Made by a program: the position numbers and the translations under genes
The notes under the pieces: model-generated
Database searches by the model: none
Told to the model about the DNA's origin: nothing
Seen by the model: the letters and a program-made list of their open reading frames with translations, nothing else
Assembly (NCBI RefSeq): GCF_027887165.1
Contig: NC_077227.1
Span: forward strand, 537,390,293 to 537,454,292
Direction of reading: 5' to 3'
DNA length: 64,000 nucleotides
Origin: Monodelphis domestica
Taxonomy: Eukaryota > Chordata > Mammalia > Didelphimorphia > Didelphidae
In this document: piece by piece, positions 43,644 through 63,130 of the stretch
Position numbering within the stretch: position 1 is the first letter of the stretch
Layout: the number at the start of each line of letters is the position of its first letter

Positions 43644-44422
43644 CACTTGGCATCTTTTCTCTTGATTTTCTTCTCTCCTTCTTAAGTTATAAATCATCCT
43701 GGCATAAAGGCCGATTATTCGAAATCATTTCTGTATTATGGAAAAACTTGTAAATTGTCAATAATACAATTTTACTATATTTAAATATTCCATAACTCAA
43801 ACAAACTCTTTTCACAGGATCTTTGTTCATACAGATGACTTCAAAAAGTCTTAAAAGCTTACAAATAAAAGGTTTTTCCCTTTTAACTTTTCCACACAGT
43901 AATTACCAATTTCATATTTTATTCATTCTTTCTTTTCATAAATTTTTTAGTCCTTGCTCTCAACATTCTATAATGTACCTAATTAACAAAGTTTATCCCA
44001 AACTATTATCATTTATCTATCTGGAAGGGGGCTAGGGGTTTGCCCCTTTTTGTCCTTTAAAAATTTTTTGGGGTTTTTTTTGTAATGGGGAAACAAGATA
44101 GTTCTTAAAATTCAATCAAACCAATTATAAAAACAGATAGGAGACTCATACACTTTACAGCAAATAAGAATCCTTAATATCTAAATGTGCTAATGAAAAC
44201 TCTAATACTCTTTAGTTGTTTCCCTATTCATATATCTTTTCCTTTTCTGTGAGCCAGAAAAAGGTTAAAAAAAATCCACAGGCACTTTGATTTTTTTCTT
44301 AAACTTTCACTAGTATTGTCCCCAAATTCATCTTTCTATACTTAATGTTGGCTTCATTGTCCAAGGTCTAACCAGAAAACCACCATGCTGGGAGATAGAG
44401 GGTGTGCCTATCTGCTTTAAAA
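43644..44422. other. AT-rich intergenic DNA, no gene recognised
   Basis: T-rich with no clear repeat landmarks; possibly decayed retroelement sequence. Confidence 0.4.
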
Positions 44423-44433
44423 CAGATTAACAA

Positions 44434-44616
44434 GGGGCAGTTAGGTGGTTTATTGGATTCAGAGCCAGTCCTATAGACATGGGTTCAAATCCAAACTCAT
44501 ACTTCCTAACTGTGTGACCCTGAGTAAATCACTTAATCCCAATTGCCTAACCTTTACCACTCTTCTGCCTTGGACAGAAGGTAATGGTTAAAAACAACAA
44601 CAACAACAACAAAAAC
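44434..44616 (+). repeat. WSINE1-type SINE with 11-bp target duplication
   Basis: 'ggggcagttaggtggtttat' through 'actcttctgccttggacaga', with a (AAC)n-rich tail. Bounded by cagattaacaa at 44423-44433 and 44617-44627. Confidence 0.92.
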
Positions 44617-44627
44617 CAGATTAACAA

Positions 44628-45538
44628 GAACTCAAACTTATTAGTGTTAAAAACATTTTTTAACCTTTTACTTTCAAGCTCTATTTATACTGATAATACA
44701 AATAGATTATTTCTTTAACTTTCTCAACCCCTTTCATTTCTACGTACTTAAAGCTTCCTCTAAATGTTTCTTATGTTTCATTCCTTCTTTTGGACCTTGA
44801 TTAAGCCCCCTTAATAAAACTGCATGTCTTTCTTTTTTCATACTAAAATCCAACACTCCTCATATTTTCTTTAATTTGCTTTCCATCATTCCAACCATCA
44901 TTCCAAATAGTCTATACTCTACTAAGTATCATTTTGATTGCTAGTCAATAACCAAAATATCAAGATTTTTTAACGTATTTATTATTTAAACACTAGAATT
45001 AAGAGTACTTTATCCAATTTATGCCCAGCAATAATTTAGTCTATTGTACAAATTGGCAAAATGAGATAATTTCTCAAAAGATCACATAATAAATCCTTGA
45101 TACATACAATTTATACAAATCACATTGAGAATGTAGTACAAATTGCCCAGTATGAGATTTTTACAACCAATCAGTGAAATCATTCTTATTCCAAAAATAT
45201 GTATTTTAATAACATTCCAGACTAACTGAAAGAAACTTGTGAACACTTTTTTTATTGCAAAAAACCTTAGTACTTAATTGCCTCTTGCTTTTACAAAGAT
45301 GGTAATAATTTCCAATATTGCATGTTATTAAATTATTGCATTTAATTAAGCAGTTAGTAATTCCAATTTATCTTCCATCAAAAAAATGAGCTACTTTTTT
45401 TCTGATTTTCTGATGACTTAAATCAATAGAAATCTTCATTGCACCAAATTTTGAATTCACCTATGCAACTAACTCTTAGGATATGATTGTGCTCATCACA
45501 TTGGTTCAATGTGTATGTATGTGTATGTGTAAACACAT
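44628..45538. other. AT-rich intergenic DNA, no gene recognised
   Basis: About 900 bp, very AT-rich and repeat-poor by eye; short ORFs only. Confidence 0.4.
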
Positions 45539-45550
45539 ATATACACACAT

Positions 45551-45757
45551 AGAGAAGCAACTAGGTGACTCAATAGATGGAGATCCAGGCCTGGAGATGG
45601 AAGGTCCTCGATTAAAATCTGACCTCAGATACTTCCCAGCTGTGTGACCCTGGGCAAGTCACTTGACCCCCATTGCCTAACCCTTACCACTCTTCTGCCT
45701 TGGAACCAATATGTAGAATTGATTCTAAGATGGAAAGTAACGGTTTTTTAAAAAACC
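45551..45757 (+). repeat. WSINE1-type SINE with 12-bp target duplication
   Basis: 'agagaagcaactaggtgact' through 'gatggaaagtaacggttttt'. Bounded by atatacacacat at 45539-45550 and 45758-45769, inside a TA/CA-rich microsatellite. Confidence 0.9.
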
Positions 45758-46067
45758 ATATACACACATATTTATATCCTCACATATATATATACATATA
45801 CAAAAATATATACACATCCATACTCATGTGTGTGTATAAAAAGTATCAAGGCATCTTAAAAGAGAGAATGAAGGCAGCAGTCAGGTAAGTCAAACCACCA
45901 CCAAAATCTTGGCCACCTTAGCCTCTAATGGAGTCAGCCCAGAATCCTGAATCCCAAAGCCTAAGTAATGGCAATGACTCCGACCCAATGGCCTCAACAT
46001 TCATCCTGAGAATGCAGCCTGGTGACTTCTTCTGAAGGTTACTACAGCTACAATTACTAAAAATTCA

Positions 46068-46160
46068 GAAAAGAAAGCTTTTGTCACCAAAGTCATTGGC
46101 ACTGCCCAGTGGTTCAGAAACTGCCAAGATTTGATCAGTGGGAATGACAATAAAGAAAAT
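46068..46160 (+). pseudogene. Y-box protein cold-shock-domain retropseudogene fragment
   Basis: Translation from 46068 reads EKKAFVTKVIGTAQWF and continues to SGNDNKEN. This lines up with the start of the Y-box cold-shock domain (DKKVIATKVLGTVKWF, then INRNDTKED), which binds single-stranded nucleic acid and is nearly invariant in YBX1/YBX2/YBX3. Aromatic and basic core residues between WF and ND are replaced, so it is a decayed copy. No intron is seen within it; the limits of the copy are unclear. Which of the three parents it derives from cannot be decided. Confidence 0.6.
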
Positions 46161-46261
46161 ACACCACCCTATGCTTTGCTACAGATCCCTAAGACCAGAG
46201 GACCTTTCTGCTAACCTGCAGCTGAAACTTTCCCAATGTTTCAGGAGAGAAAGGACTTCTA

Positions 46262-46345
46262 TACTTTTCTCTTTGTATCCCCAGTACTTACTCCAGTGCT
46301 TTGTATGTAGTAAGTGCTTAATAAATGCTGTATTTATTTATTCAT
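46262..46345 (+). repeat. L2/MIR3-type 3' tail
   Basis: 'tttgtatccccagtacttac' followed by 'gtagtaagtgcttaataaat'. Confidence 0.65.
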
Positions 46346-47439
46346 TCACCTATAATTCTAAGTTAGAAGAGGCAGTAAGTAATGCCCAATGGATACAAAA
46401 TTAGTTAGAAAGAGCTGGAGTCAAGTTCTGACTCTGTCATATTGGCTATGAACCTGGGCACTTATCTAATTAGCCATTTATCATTTATTATCATTTCAAA
46501 TAATAAAGTATATCATATTATCTGTCTCTATTTTAAATAGATTTTTTTTTGGTGTTTCTGTAAAATGTTTTATATTTTTGTTTGTTCTCTAATAGGCAAA
46601 TAATTTTCATTTTCGTTTTTATTTTCCTTGTATATTTCCAGATAGTGGCCAATATCTAGGGATTACAGACAACATGAAAATTAATTAGAAACTTAAATGG
46701 GTTGGTAAAAACTTTCTCAATTCTGATGTGAGAATTTTGGGAGAGGGATTCCAATAGAAATAGAGGTGAAAGTCCTGTTAGCAATTATAAAAGCCAGATT
46801 TTCATTGGGTAATGGCTATTTTAGGTTGACTTTAGGATAAGTCAAACTCCTGCTAATTTGAATTAAAAGCAAGGTATTGGGCCAAATCGTCTCATTTTGC
46901 AAGCTTCTTTAGGCTAATGTAAAAGCATGGTATTGGGAGATATTGTAATGATTGTTTCAGGTAAAATGAAATGAGACTTGAAATCAGCCACACTAAACCT
47001 CCCCTTTGAAAGAAAAATCAGATAGGTAGATAAAGAACTAGAAGAGTAGTGTTCTGAAAACCAGAGAGAAGAGAATATCAGGGAGATGAGGATGATTAGC
47101 AGTGTTAAAGGCTTCAGAGAGATCAAGATTGCTCACCACTCAGTCAGTTCTGAAAAGTTCTGGGCTCTGTTTGTTAAAGATAAGCAAATATTTGGATTCA
47201 TTCTGCAAGATGCAAAATTCATGGTTAACTGTGGCATTCTTTCAGTTCTGAGCATGCATGTATGTTGGCTCAGTCTGTTACCACAACCTCTAGTGATCCT
47301 TTTTCAAGAAAGGGACAAGATCAAGAAAATAGATCTCAGAAATGAACACCAATAAAAGAAAACATGAGAACACAAGACTGAGATCCAAGGACATCCTCTC
47401 CTGCAATACCATAATCAGAAAACATAAATTATAGGCCAA
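46346..47439. other. Intergenic DNA, no gene recognised
   Basis: AT-rich. 47040-47180 ('gataaagaactagaagagta ... ggcttcagagagatcaagat') looks like an unclassified interspersed repeat. No exon found. Confidence 0.4.
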
Positions 47440-47640
47440 TATTATTCATGTAAATTGATTCAAAATATTAATGAACTGGCAAATAGAAGACAAGAATCTA
47501 TTTTTTTTAATCATCCATTTAAACCAAGTAGGGTTTATACCAAGAATACAAGGTCAGTTTACTATTATACTAGGGAAAAAAATCAACATAAATTATATGA
47601 ACTATACATACGGTGCACCGTACATTTTATCCAATTTGAA
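47440..47640 (+). repeat. Old L1 ORF2 reverse-transcriptase fragment
   Basis: Codons reading NQVGFIPRIQGQFTI at about 47525-47570 match [15 protein letters not shown] of the full-length L1 (about 41155-41200), and the preceding 'caatattattcatgtaaatt' region also fits. Diverged and frame-broken. Confidence 0.7.
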
Positions 47641-48020
47641 GATGACAGGAAAAATAAATTTGAATGCCCCTGAATTAGGCATGAATGGAGATCATTTCTT
47701 TTTTAAAGTGGCTTTCATGAGCGTCATATCACCCAGGAATCAAAAACAATTCTCTGCTTTGGCATATGAGCTGCCAATACCATCCTACTGGTGTCAAAAT
47801 CTTGTGAGTTATGCCAAAAGAAGAGCCAGGCAACATGGGATACCTTTTCAGGAAGGAGAAAGACCACAAGACTCCCTGATCTTCTGCACTGACACTACAT
47901 TATTCACACTCTCCAGGGAGGAAGTAGTGGGTGACAAGATAGGCAATCTCTGGACAGACCTCACTGACACAGCGAAGGGACTATGTTTGCACATGGAGTA
48001 TCACACACAGGATTAATATG
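47641..48020 (+). other. Open segment of unknown origin downstream of the L1 relic
   Basis: The open frame that starts in the L1 relic (47471) stays open to 48016; its last ~115 codons are not L1. They contain a Cys/Trp-bearing stretch (SYWCQNLVSYAKRRARQHG) and a mixed hydrophilic tail (MEYHTQD). I recognise no family. It may be a decayed retroelement or gene copy, or simply an open stretch by chance. Confidence 0.3.
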
Positions 48021-48479
48021 AATGGGTTTTTGGAGCATTTTTTTTTAAGTACATAGATTCCAAGAGGGTGGAAGAGATAAGTAAATTACTAGGGTCTCTA
48101 AAATGATTCCAAGCTGATTTCAAGTTTTCAAAGCACTTCCCTTTTTGCAGATAGAGTTCCTTGGCCTCAGTTTCCTATCAGTTAAGTTAGGAAGTAGTGG
48201 AATCTGTAAGGTCCCAATCCTTAGATATTCATGATTACATAGCTAGTAAGTGGCATTGCTTATACTAGAACTTAGACTTTCTGAGATGTAGTTTAGGGAC
48301 CCTTCTCCTGTAACACCCAGACACTTAAACTCTCCACAAACATGTTAATATTAAAAATATTTTATTGTATTGACATGTAGATTCCAAATAGGAGCCTTTG
48401 ATTAATAAGTAATTTAATTAAAAGGTAAAGGTTGTAGGGTCACAATTTGGAACAACTCACCATGTGTGTTGCCATACAT
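48021..48479. other. Intergenic DNA, MIR remnant
   Basis: 48160-48290 ('cctcagtttcctatcagtta ... tacatagctagtaagtggca') holds scrambled MIR landmarks; otherwise unassigned. Confidence 0.4.
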
Positions 48480-48930
48480 AGCTCAGTGGAAAGAGTGCTG
48501 GACCTGGAGTCAGGATATATCTTTGATACTTATTAGCTATAGGTCCACAGGAAAGCAGACGTCAATAAAATGGATGGGTTGGACTGGATGGCCTTAAGGT
48601 TGTGAAATTAGAATCTGCTACCCTAAAAACTATGATTCACAGCAAAACTAAGATCCCCAGCAAAAACTACAATTCCCAGAACCCCACTCATTTCCTGTCC
48701 TTATGTGCTGACATAGAGAGGATATAAATTGGGTGGTTTCCTGTCTAGCCCTCTTTCCTTCCTGTGGCAGCTTTGGTGGAGGAGGCATTTTGAGCAGGCA
48801 GAAAATTTAGTCATGTAGTTCTATTTTGTCACATAATAAACTTTATAAAAATAATACTTGAAGTATTGAATATTAATTTAACTCTTACAAGGTCCCTTCC
48901 AGTTCTAAATCTATTATCACAAATCACACA
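48480..48930 (+). repeat. MIR split by a solo LTR
   Basis: 'agctcagtggaaagagtgct ... ggttggactggatggcctta' before 48601 and 'ggtcccttccagttctaaat' after 48889 are the adjoining parts of one MIR. Confidence 0.8.
48601..48889 (+). mobile_element. Solo LTR with 4-bp target duplication
   Basis: 289 bp, TGTGAAATTA ... AACTCTTACA, TG...CA ends, flanked by AGGT on both sides (48597-48600 and 48890-48893). Contains a TATA-like 'gaggatataaattggg' near 48720 and AATAAA near 48835, so U3, R and U5 are recognisable. The 4-bp duplication suits a gammaretrovirus-like (class I) ERV; younger than the MIR it split. No internal genes remain. Confidence 0.8.
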
Positions 48931-51239
48931 TAACATATCATCATTACTTCAGGAATCTTGAGAAAATCCCAAGGATCCTGAATTTTCTTTTTCTATTTCT
49001 TGATGCTACAATACTATGCGCTGATAACCACAAAGTTCCCTTCCTACTTCACAAGGTAATAATAATTTTAAAAATACTCAAAACAAGATTTTTTTAAGCC
49101 TTGAAGTGACTGGGTTGTTTCTTTTCAGTTTCTTTTCCAACAAACCTTTGCCCCTCAGTGGAATCTAGCCTACGATCCCATTTTGAGTGCTCTCAGGCAC
49201 AGCAACAAGGGGTCTTTGCTTTCCAATTTGTATGACAAAACTCAGACACAATGAAATCTTAGCTGAACTGAGTTTTCAAGGTGCCAAATCAGCCTTTCTC
49301 CTGTTAAGAAAACTTTTTCCCTTTGACCCCATGGTGTTCCTTCATATAGATCTCTCTTCACAAAATGACCCAAACCTCAGGGCTATGCAAACATGGAAAT
49401 ATCAATCAACATCTTCAGGGAACATTTACTGGCTTGAAGGAACCTCAAAATTTAGTCAAATCCCCTCTTTTACTGAAGATTACAGAGGGGAAGTAGCTTG
49501 TCCCAAGATCAGTCAGTAAATGGTAGAGCCTAAAATGAAAAGACAAGTTTTCTGATTTCACTATAGTACTTTCTACACCAATTGTCCTTTATTAGAATTT
49601 TGTAACTTTAGACATTTTTCAATTCTGTAAAATGGGAAATCTCTGGACTATCTACTTCACTGATTTATAATTGTGTTGTCAGCTTTGTGAACCCTTAAAG
49701 TCCCATAAAAATAGTTTGACCTAAAATGAAAATCCCAGGCCCCTGACCCAAGAAGGACTCTAAATTTAGATGATTACTCCAAGGTCCTTTCCAGTTCTGA
49801 ATTCTCTATATGGTAATATAAATTTAATAGAAGAGGTAGAATAAAGGTACCAAGTCTGTGTGCAAATAATTAACTCTTTTTCCAGAACTCCATAAGTTTC
49901 CAATGTTAGTAGGATCTATATTTATTATAGTATATATATCCTACTATATTATAGTAGGAAATATATATCTTTACTTGTACAGTACATCTAATGAAATAAG
50001 ACACAAATACAGTATTTCAAGTCTGATCAGGATCAATGTAAGTGAAAATGAGTTCAGTAGCATTTTTGGACTTATCTCAGATCAAGCAGACAGGTTACTT
50101 GAATTAGTCTCCTGGTACAGTGGACCTGGCACAAAACGGAAATGGGGAAATATCCAAAATCCAGTCTCTTTATGCTCTCATTTGCTTGCAAGGTTCTAAG
50201 ACTTCAGATCTAACCAAGTTACCTAGCATTAACCAGATCTGTGTCTAAGTCAGGGTTTCAGAACCCATAAAGGGTTTTCCTTAAAAAGAGAAAACAAATA
50301 TTGATTTTATTTGATAGAAATTGATATGCCTCGATGCTTAATTTAAATTTTGCATCCTTTGTATGAACCATGGAAATGCTATTACTAGTTACTATTTATG
50401 TTTAGAGATATGTGATCTGCCATGAACTCCAGTTCATTTCAATCCCCTTAAAGATAAGGAAGCCAGAGATGGGAAGGACTTAATAACAAGTGATTTACCA
50501 GAACATTTCTAGCCAACTTTGCTAAGACCTAGGCAGGACCAATTGACAAAGAACCTTGATTTAGAGACCAACTTTCCTAATGTAAAGAGAGGAAAAGAAG
50601 CACAGCCCATGAAGCACTAGGGTGACACAATGGTGTGAGGAGAGATTTTTGGGAAGGACATGAGGTAACAGTGTGGATATGCAGAGTTGAATGGAATGCT
50701 GTGAACCAGGAAAGGCAGGAGTCACCCTTAGAAACTGGGGGGCGAGAATCCTGGGAAAGCAACTGCCATCTAGGAGTTGGGTAAGGACTGAGCTAAAATC
50801 ATCTCCAGATCCCAGCTCTGACCTCCTGTGGACTTGCAACTTATACCAGTGGAAAATCCAGCTATATCCTGAAGATCAATTAAATCCTTTACTCTGCTGC
50901 TACTCAGTGGAAACCTGAATCTCGAGGGGTTGGCCAGAACTCCTTAGTTTGTCTTAGAGGCGGCTTAGGCCCCACCAGGGTAGGCTTGGTCACACCCTGT
51001 ATCTGACTCCATCACTATTTTGTTCTTATTCTAGAGACTATTTCCTTTGTGGGCTTAGCCTAGGATTGGATCAGATAGTAGGGGACATTAAGGTAGAGAG
51101 TATAGACAGAATAGCTTTGGCCTGGCTGAGTACTGAAGAGACTCTGAAGAATCAGATGGTGGGGAAAAGGTAGTTTATTAGTGTTAGGGAATACTCTCAG
51201 CTGACTTTCTTAATCCCATTCTCACCTTGTTACATTTAG
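48931..51239. other. Intergenic DNA, no gene recognised
   Basis: A reverse MIR lies at about 49395-49560 ('ctcttttactgaagattaca ... cagtaaatggtagagcctaa'). 49900-50200 and 50550-51200 show no repeat or exon I can name. Confidence 0.45.
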
Positions 51240-51252
51240 AAGTGGTCAGATT

Positions 51253-52074
51253 CAGCTATGGAAAGTAATGAATGCTGGAGGGGATGTGACAAAGTGGGGA
51301 CACTAATTCATTGCTGGTGGAGTTGTGAATTGATCCAGCCATTCTGGAGGGCAATTTGGAGCTATGCCCAAAGGGCGACAAAAGAATGTCTGCCCTTTGA
51401 TCCAGCCATAGCACTGCTGGGTCTGTACCCCAAAGAGATAATAAGGAAAAAGACTTGTACAAGAATATTCATAGCTGTGCTCTTTGTGGTGGCCAAAAAT
51501 TGGAAAAGGAGGGGATGCCCATCAATTGGGGAATGGCTGAACAAACTGTGGTATATGTTGGTGATGGAATACTATTGTGCTAAAAGGAATAATAAAGTGG
51601 AGGAATTCCATGGAGACTGGAACAACCTCCAGGAAGTGATGCAGAGCGAAAGGAGCAGAACCAGGAAAACATTGTACACAGAGATACACTGTGGTATAAT
51701 CGAAGGTGATGGACTTCTCCATTAGGATCAATGCAATGTCCCTGAACAATCTGCAGGGATCTAAAAAATACTATCCACAAGCAGAGGATAAACTGGGAGT
51801 AAAAACACCAATGAAAAGCAACTGCTTGACTACAGGGGTTGAGGGGATATGAATGAGAGACTCTAAATGAACACTCTAATGCAAATACCAACAACAGGGA
51901 AATGAGTCAAGAACACATGTGATAACCAGTGGAATTGTGTGTCGGCTATGGGAGAAGGAAAGGCGGGGGGGGGCGGGGGGGGGGGGGAGAGGGGAGGAAA
52001 AGAAAATGATCTTTGTTTCCAGTGAATAATGTTTGGAAATGACCAAATAAAATGTTTAAAATTTTAAAAAAAAA
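51253..52074 (+). mobile_element. 5'-truncated L1 with 13-bp target duplication
   Basis: About 820 bp starting within the ORF2 C-terminal region; it matches 42823-43632 of the full-length L1 closely. Bounded by aagtggtcagatt at 51240-51252 and 52075-52087. The Cys/His motif (CWRGCDKVGTLIHCWWSC) is still open to 51725. The 3' UTR carries a G-rich tract at about 51961-51988. Young, dead on arrival. Confidence 0.95.
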
Positions 52075-52087
52075 AAGTGGTCAGATT

Positions 52088-52736
52088 AATTATCTACAGG
52101 CCTGAGCCAGAGAGCAGCCATTTTGACTCTCAGACCCCAAGATCATCTTGTCTGACTGGGTTTAATAAAATCCGTCAACCATTTATATCTGTCTTTACAA
52201 AGGATAGCATTGGCTGGGGAGTCAAAGATCTGACTTCATTCCCCATCCTATCATTTAATTTCTATACTTCAGTTTCCGCATCTGTAAAATAGGGATGTGT
52301 ACCTACCTTCGGGGATTTAATGTCTGTAAAAACTAAAGAAATTCTAGTTACTACTTCCAGAAAACATATGGCTCAACACAACATTTGAGTGATTCAGCCA
52401 ACCCAGGGTGCTTGGTTCTCGGCAATTGCTCACTTTATGTCATTTACCAGATTACCCTCTCCTCTCCTTTAGAAGGGGGGAGAAACTGTCCTTTCAAGCC
52501 CCTATCTGTGGGTTACAATACACTGGGGGTTTCTGCTGACTCTCAAGCATTCACCTCCAGTGTCCACTATCTGTCAGATAAAATACCAAACCCTAGTCAT
52601 TCCATGTATAACAATTATTCCCAACCCCTCTCCTAGCAGTCTAGACCTAATGGCTGCCAAATCTGCTATCCACCCTTGTGCACTTTTAAAACTACTCAAA
52701 TTCTAAAGGTGGCACATTCTCTTTACCCTATCATTT
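52088..52736. other. Intergenic DNA with a MIR fragment
   Basis: 52190-52350 ('ttggctggggagtcaaagat ... cttcagtttccgcatctgta') is a MIR. The rest is unassigned. Confidence 0.5.
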
Positions 52737-52918
52737 TTTTTTAAATGATCTTGTCATAAAACCAACTATCAGTTTCAAGGCAGGAAAGCAGTGAGGACTA
52801 GGTGATGGGGGTCAAGTGAATTGCCCAGGATGACACAGCTAGGAAGTGTCGGAGTCCAGATTTGAACCAGGACCTCCTGTCTCCCAGCCTGACTATCTAC
52901 TAAGCCACCTAGCTGCCC
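52737..52918 (-). repeat. WSINE1-type SINE
   Basis: Reverse orientation from a T-rich edge to 'aagccacctagctgcccc'. Flanks 'cctatcattt' and 'cctatcaatt' are an imperfect target duplication. Confidence 0.87.
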
Positions 52919-53690
52919 CATATCCTATCAATTTCAAAGTTTGTTTTTTCTTATTCTAGCTAGAAAATATTTAACTTTAGCAATATTAATTTGGGTTCCA
53001 TCATTTAAGATCCTAAGTGTTTCAATTCTTAAATCTTTTTAGTAGTCAATTAGCTAAATATATAAAATTAAGTTCATTATGGAAAGTATAGTCTAGATTT
53101 TGTTAAGATACATACATTTATTTATCACACACACAACTGATCTTTGGACATTTGTCTCCTCACTTGTATGACTTGAGATTATCTAGGTCCTTTTTGCCTA
53201 GATGTTACAATCTCAGTTTTTAAATCACTCAACACCTTTTTAATCTTATACTGAATTTTAAGATTTTATATTATTTGGCAACTAACTAGGCTTGTCTTAA
53301 CACTAAATTAAAGAGAAGTCAACTGAACTTGCAACAGTTTCCAAGAGGGAATTTCCTAACAAAATTACAGATGTACCAGTAGCATCCTCTGGTAAAGTCC
53401 TGCTCAGATGCCTAACTAGGGAATAAGGGGAGCCTGGGTTCTTGAAGTGTATTACAAGAGAATAAATTGTAGATGCTACAAAGTTATAAAGGTATATAAG
53501 CAATTATCTATTTTCTAAGAACTTGCCTAAATAATGAAAGGCTCTTCATTCCATTGGCCATAGGATAAAGATTTTTTGCATCCATAAAGTGGTTATAATC
53601 TTGTATCATGAAGAACAGCCACAAGTAAAATCATATCCTTTATGTGGCCGTAGCCTGAAGTAATGACAACTTAATAACTCAGATTTCCAC
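52919..53690. other. AT-rich DNA downstream of RRM2
   Basis: No exon or repeat recognised. It lies beyond the predicted RRM2 poly(A) site. Confidence 0.4.
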
Positions 53691-53694
53691 TTTT

Positions 53695-54214
53695 CAACAG
53701 TACAAATGTGGTTTTATTTTTATGTAAAGTGCCAGCTTTATGTACAAACTATTTAAAAAAGAATAAAGTAAACTTTTAAAACTTGCTTTGCAGCAAGCAG
53801 TGAGGCCTGCCATTCTCCAACTATGGATGGAACTGCCTAGAAAAAAAGGGTTCAATCTTGATGCATTAAACTAGCTTAAGGGGGAGGGGGGGGGGGTCCT
53901 TCCCCATTCTAAAGCCAAAACGGCTAAGACATTAAAGCTACAGAAAGCCACCTAAAATCAGTCTTTTTGCAAAAGCTTTAACACTTTCATTTTCAGATCT
54001 TTCACAAAAATCTGAGTAGCTTATGTCAAGTACCACGGCACCCCAAGCAACACCACTTGCAACTTTAAACAAGATTTTCTGAGGTAGCTACACAACAGTC
54101 TCAAATGCCAATAATGGCCATTTCTTAGTACAGTCATTTTACTGTGTAGCATTAAAAGTTCCAGATTTTCCTGGTGGGGCAAAAAAGTCAAATTATTGCA
54201 AGTCTTCAATTCAT
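53695..54214 (-). other. RRM2: RRM2 3' UTR
   Basis: About 520 nt after the stop codon. The only canonical signal on this strand is AATAAA at 53713-53718, followed by a T/G-rich stretch, so cleavage is predicted near 53695. A C11-T-C5 run in the mRNA (about 53880-53896) could bind poly(C)-binding proteins. End position inferred. Confidence 0.75.
53713..53718 (-). terminator. RRM2: RRM2 polyadenylation signal
   Basis: AATAAA on the minus strand within 'acataaaaataaaaccac', about 500 nt past the stop; a U/GU-rich element follows within 15 nt. Confidence 0.75.
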
Positions 54215-62638
<8,424 letters not shown>

Positions 62639-62750
62639 GGCGGCGGCGGGAAGGCAGACAGGTGAGGCGCGAGCAGGCAGCAGAAGACGAGTGGGAGGGA
62701 GCAGCTGGAAAGACGTCTGATCTGACAGGTACAAGCTGAAGCATTCAAAG
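62639..62750 (-). other. RRM2: RRM2 5' UTR (predicted)
   Basis: From a predicted start about 25-30 nt below the TATA box to the ATG. Pyrimidine-rich. One upstream ATG at 62744-62742 opens a 64-codon frame that overlaps the RRM2 start out of frame; it would lie almost at the cap and in weak context. Confidence 0.6.
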
Positions 62751-62775
62751 TGGCCAGCCTACCCGTGGAACCGGC

Positions 62776-62905
62776 TTTATATCCTCTTCGAACTTGGCGC
62801 CATATCCCCTCGCACACCAATCAACGGAGAAGGGCTGACCCGTTCGCCATCCTCTCATTGGAACTAGAGCTGACGTAGCCCCACCCCCTCTAGATACCAT
62901 TGGTG
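62776..62905 (-). promoter_or_regulatory. RRM2: RRM2 promoter: TATA, E2F-like site, three CCAAT boxes
   Basis: TATAAA on the minus strand at 62776-62781. TTGGCGCC, an E2F-like palindrome, at 62794-62801. CCAAT at 62817-62821 (plus) and, on the minus strand, at 62857-62861 and 62899-62903, spaced about 40 bp as for NF-Y. A CRE-like TGACGTAG lies at 62871-62878. E2F and NF-Y control fits the known S-phase expression of RRM2. Sites are seen; occupancy is inferred. Confidence 0.8.
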
Positions 62906-63130
62906 GAAGAGTCGCGCGGGAGATTCGAGAGCTGAATGGGGCCGCGCGCGCTTTCCCGGGTCTGTGGACTGACCGGGAGAACTTCCTGCTACGCATCTCT
63001 GCGGCCCAGGGACCGACGTCAGAGAAGCCGGGGCATTTAATTGTGCCCAAGAACTGCCGGACTATACAAGGGACCAACCCTGAAAATCGCTGCCTTCTTT
63101 GGGCGGAAACCAATGCCCTCCAACAATCCG

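Noticed and set aside
1-53000. Exons of HPCAL1, the gene next to RRM2 in placental mammals
   Set aside because: None of the neuronal calcium-sensor coding sequence (for example the EF-hand DTNGDG motif) appears in any frame; only untranslated exons could be missed.
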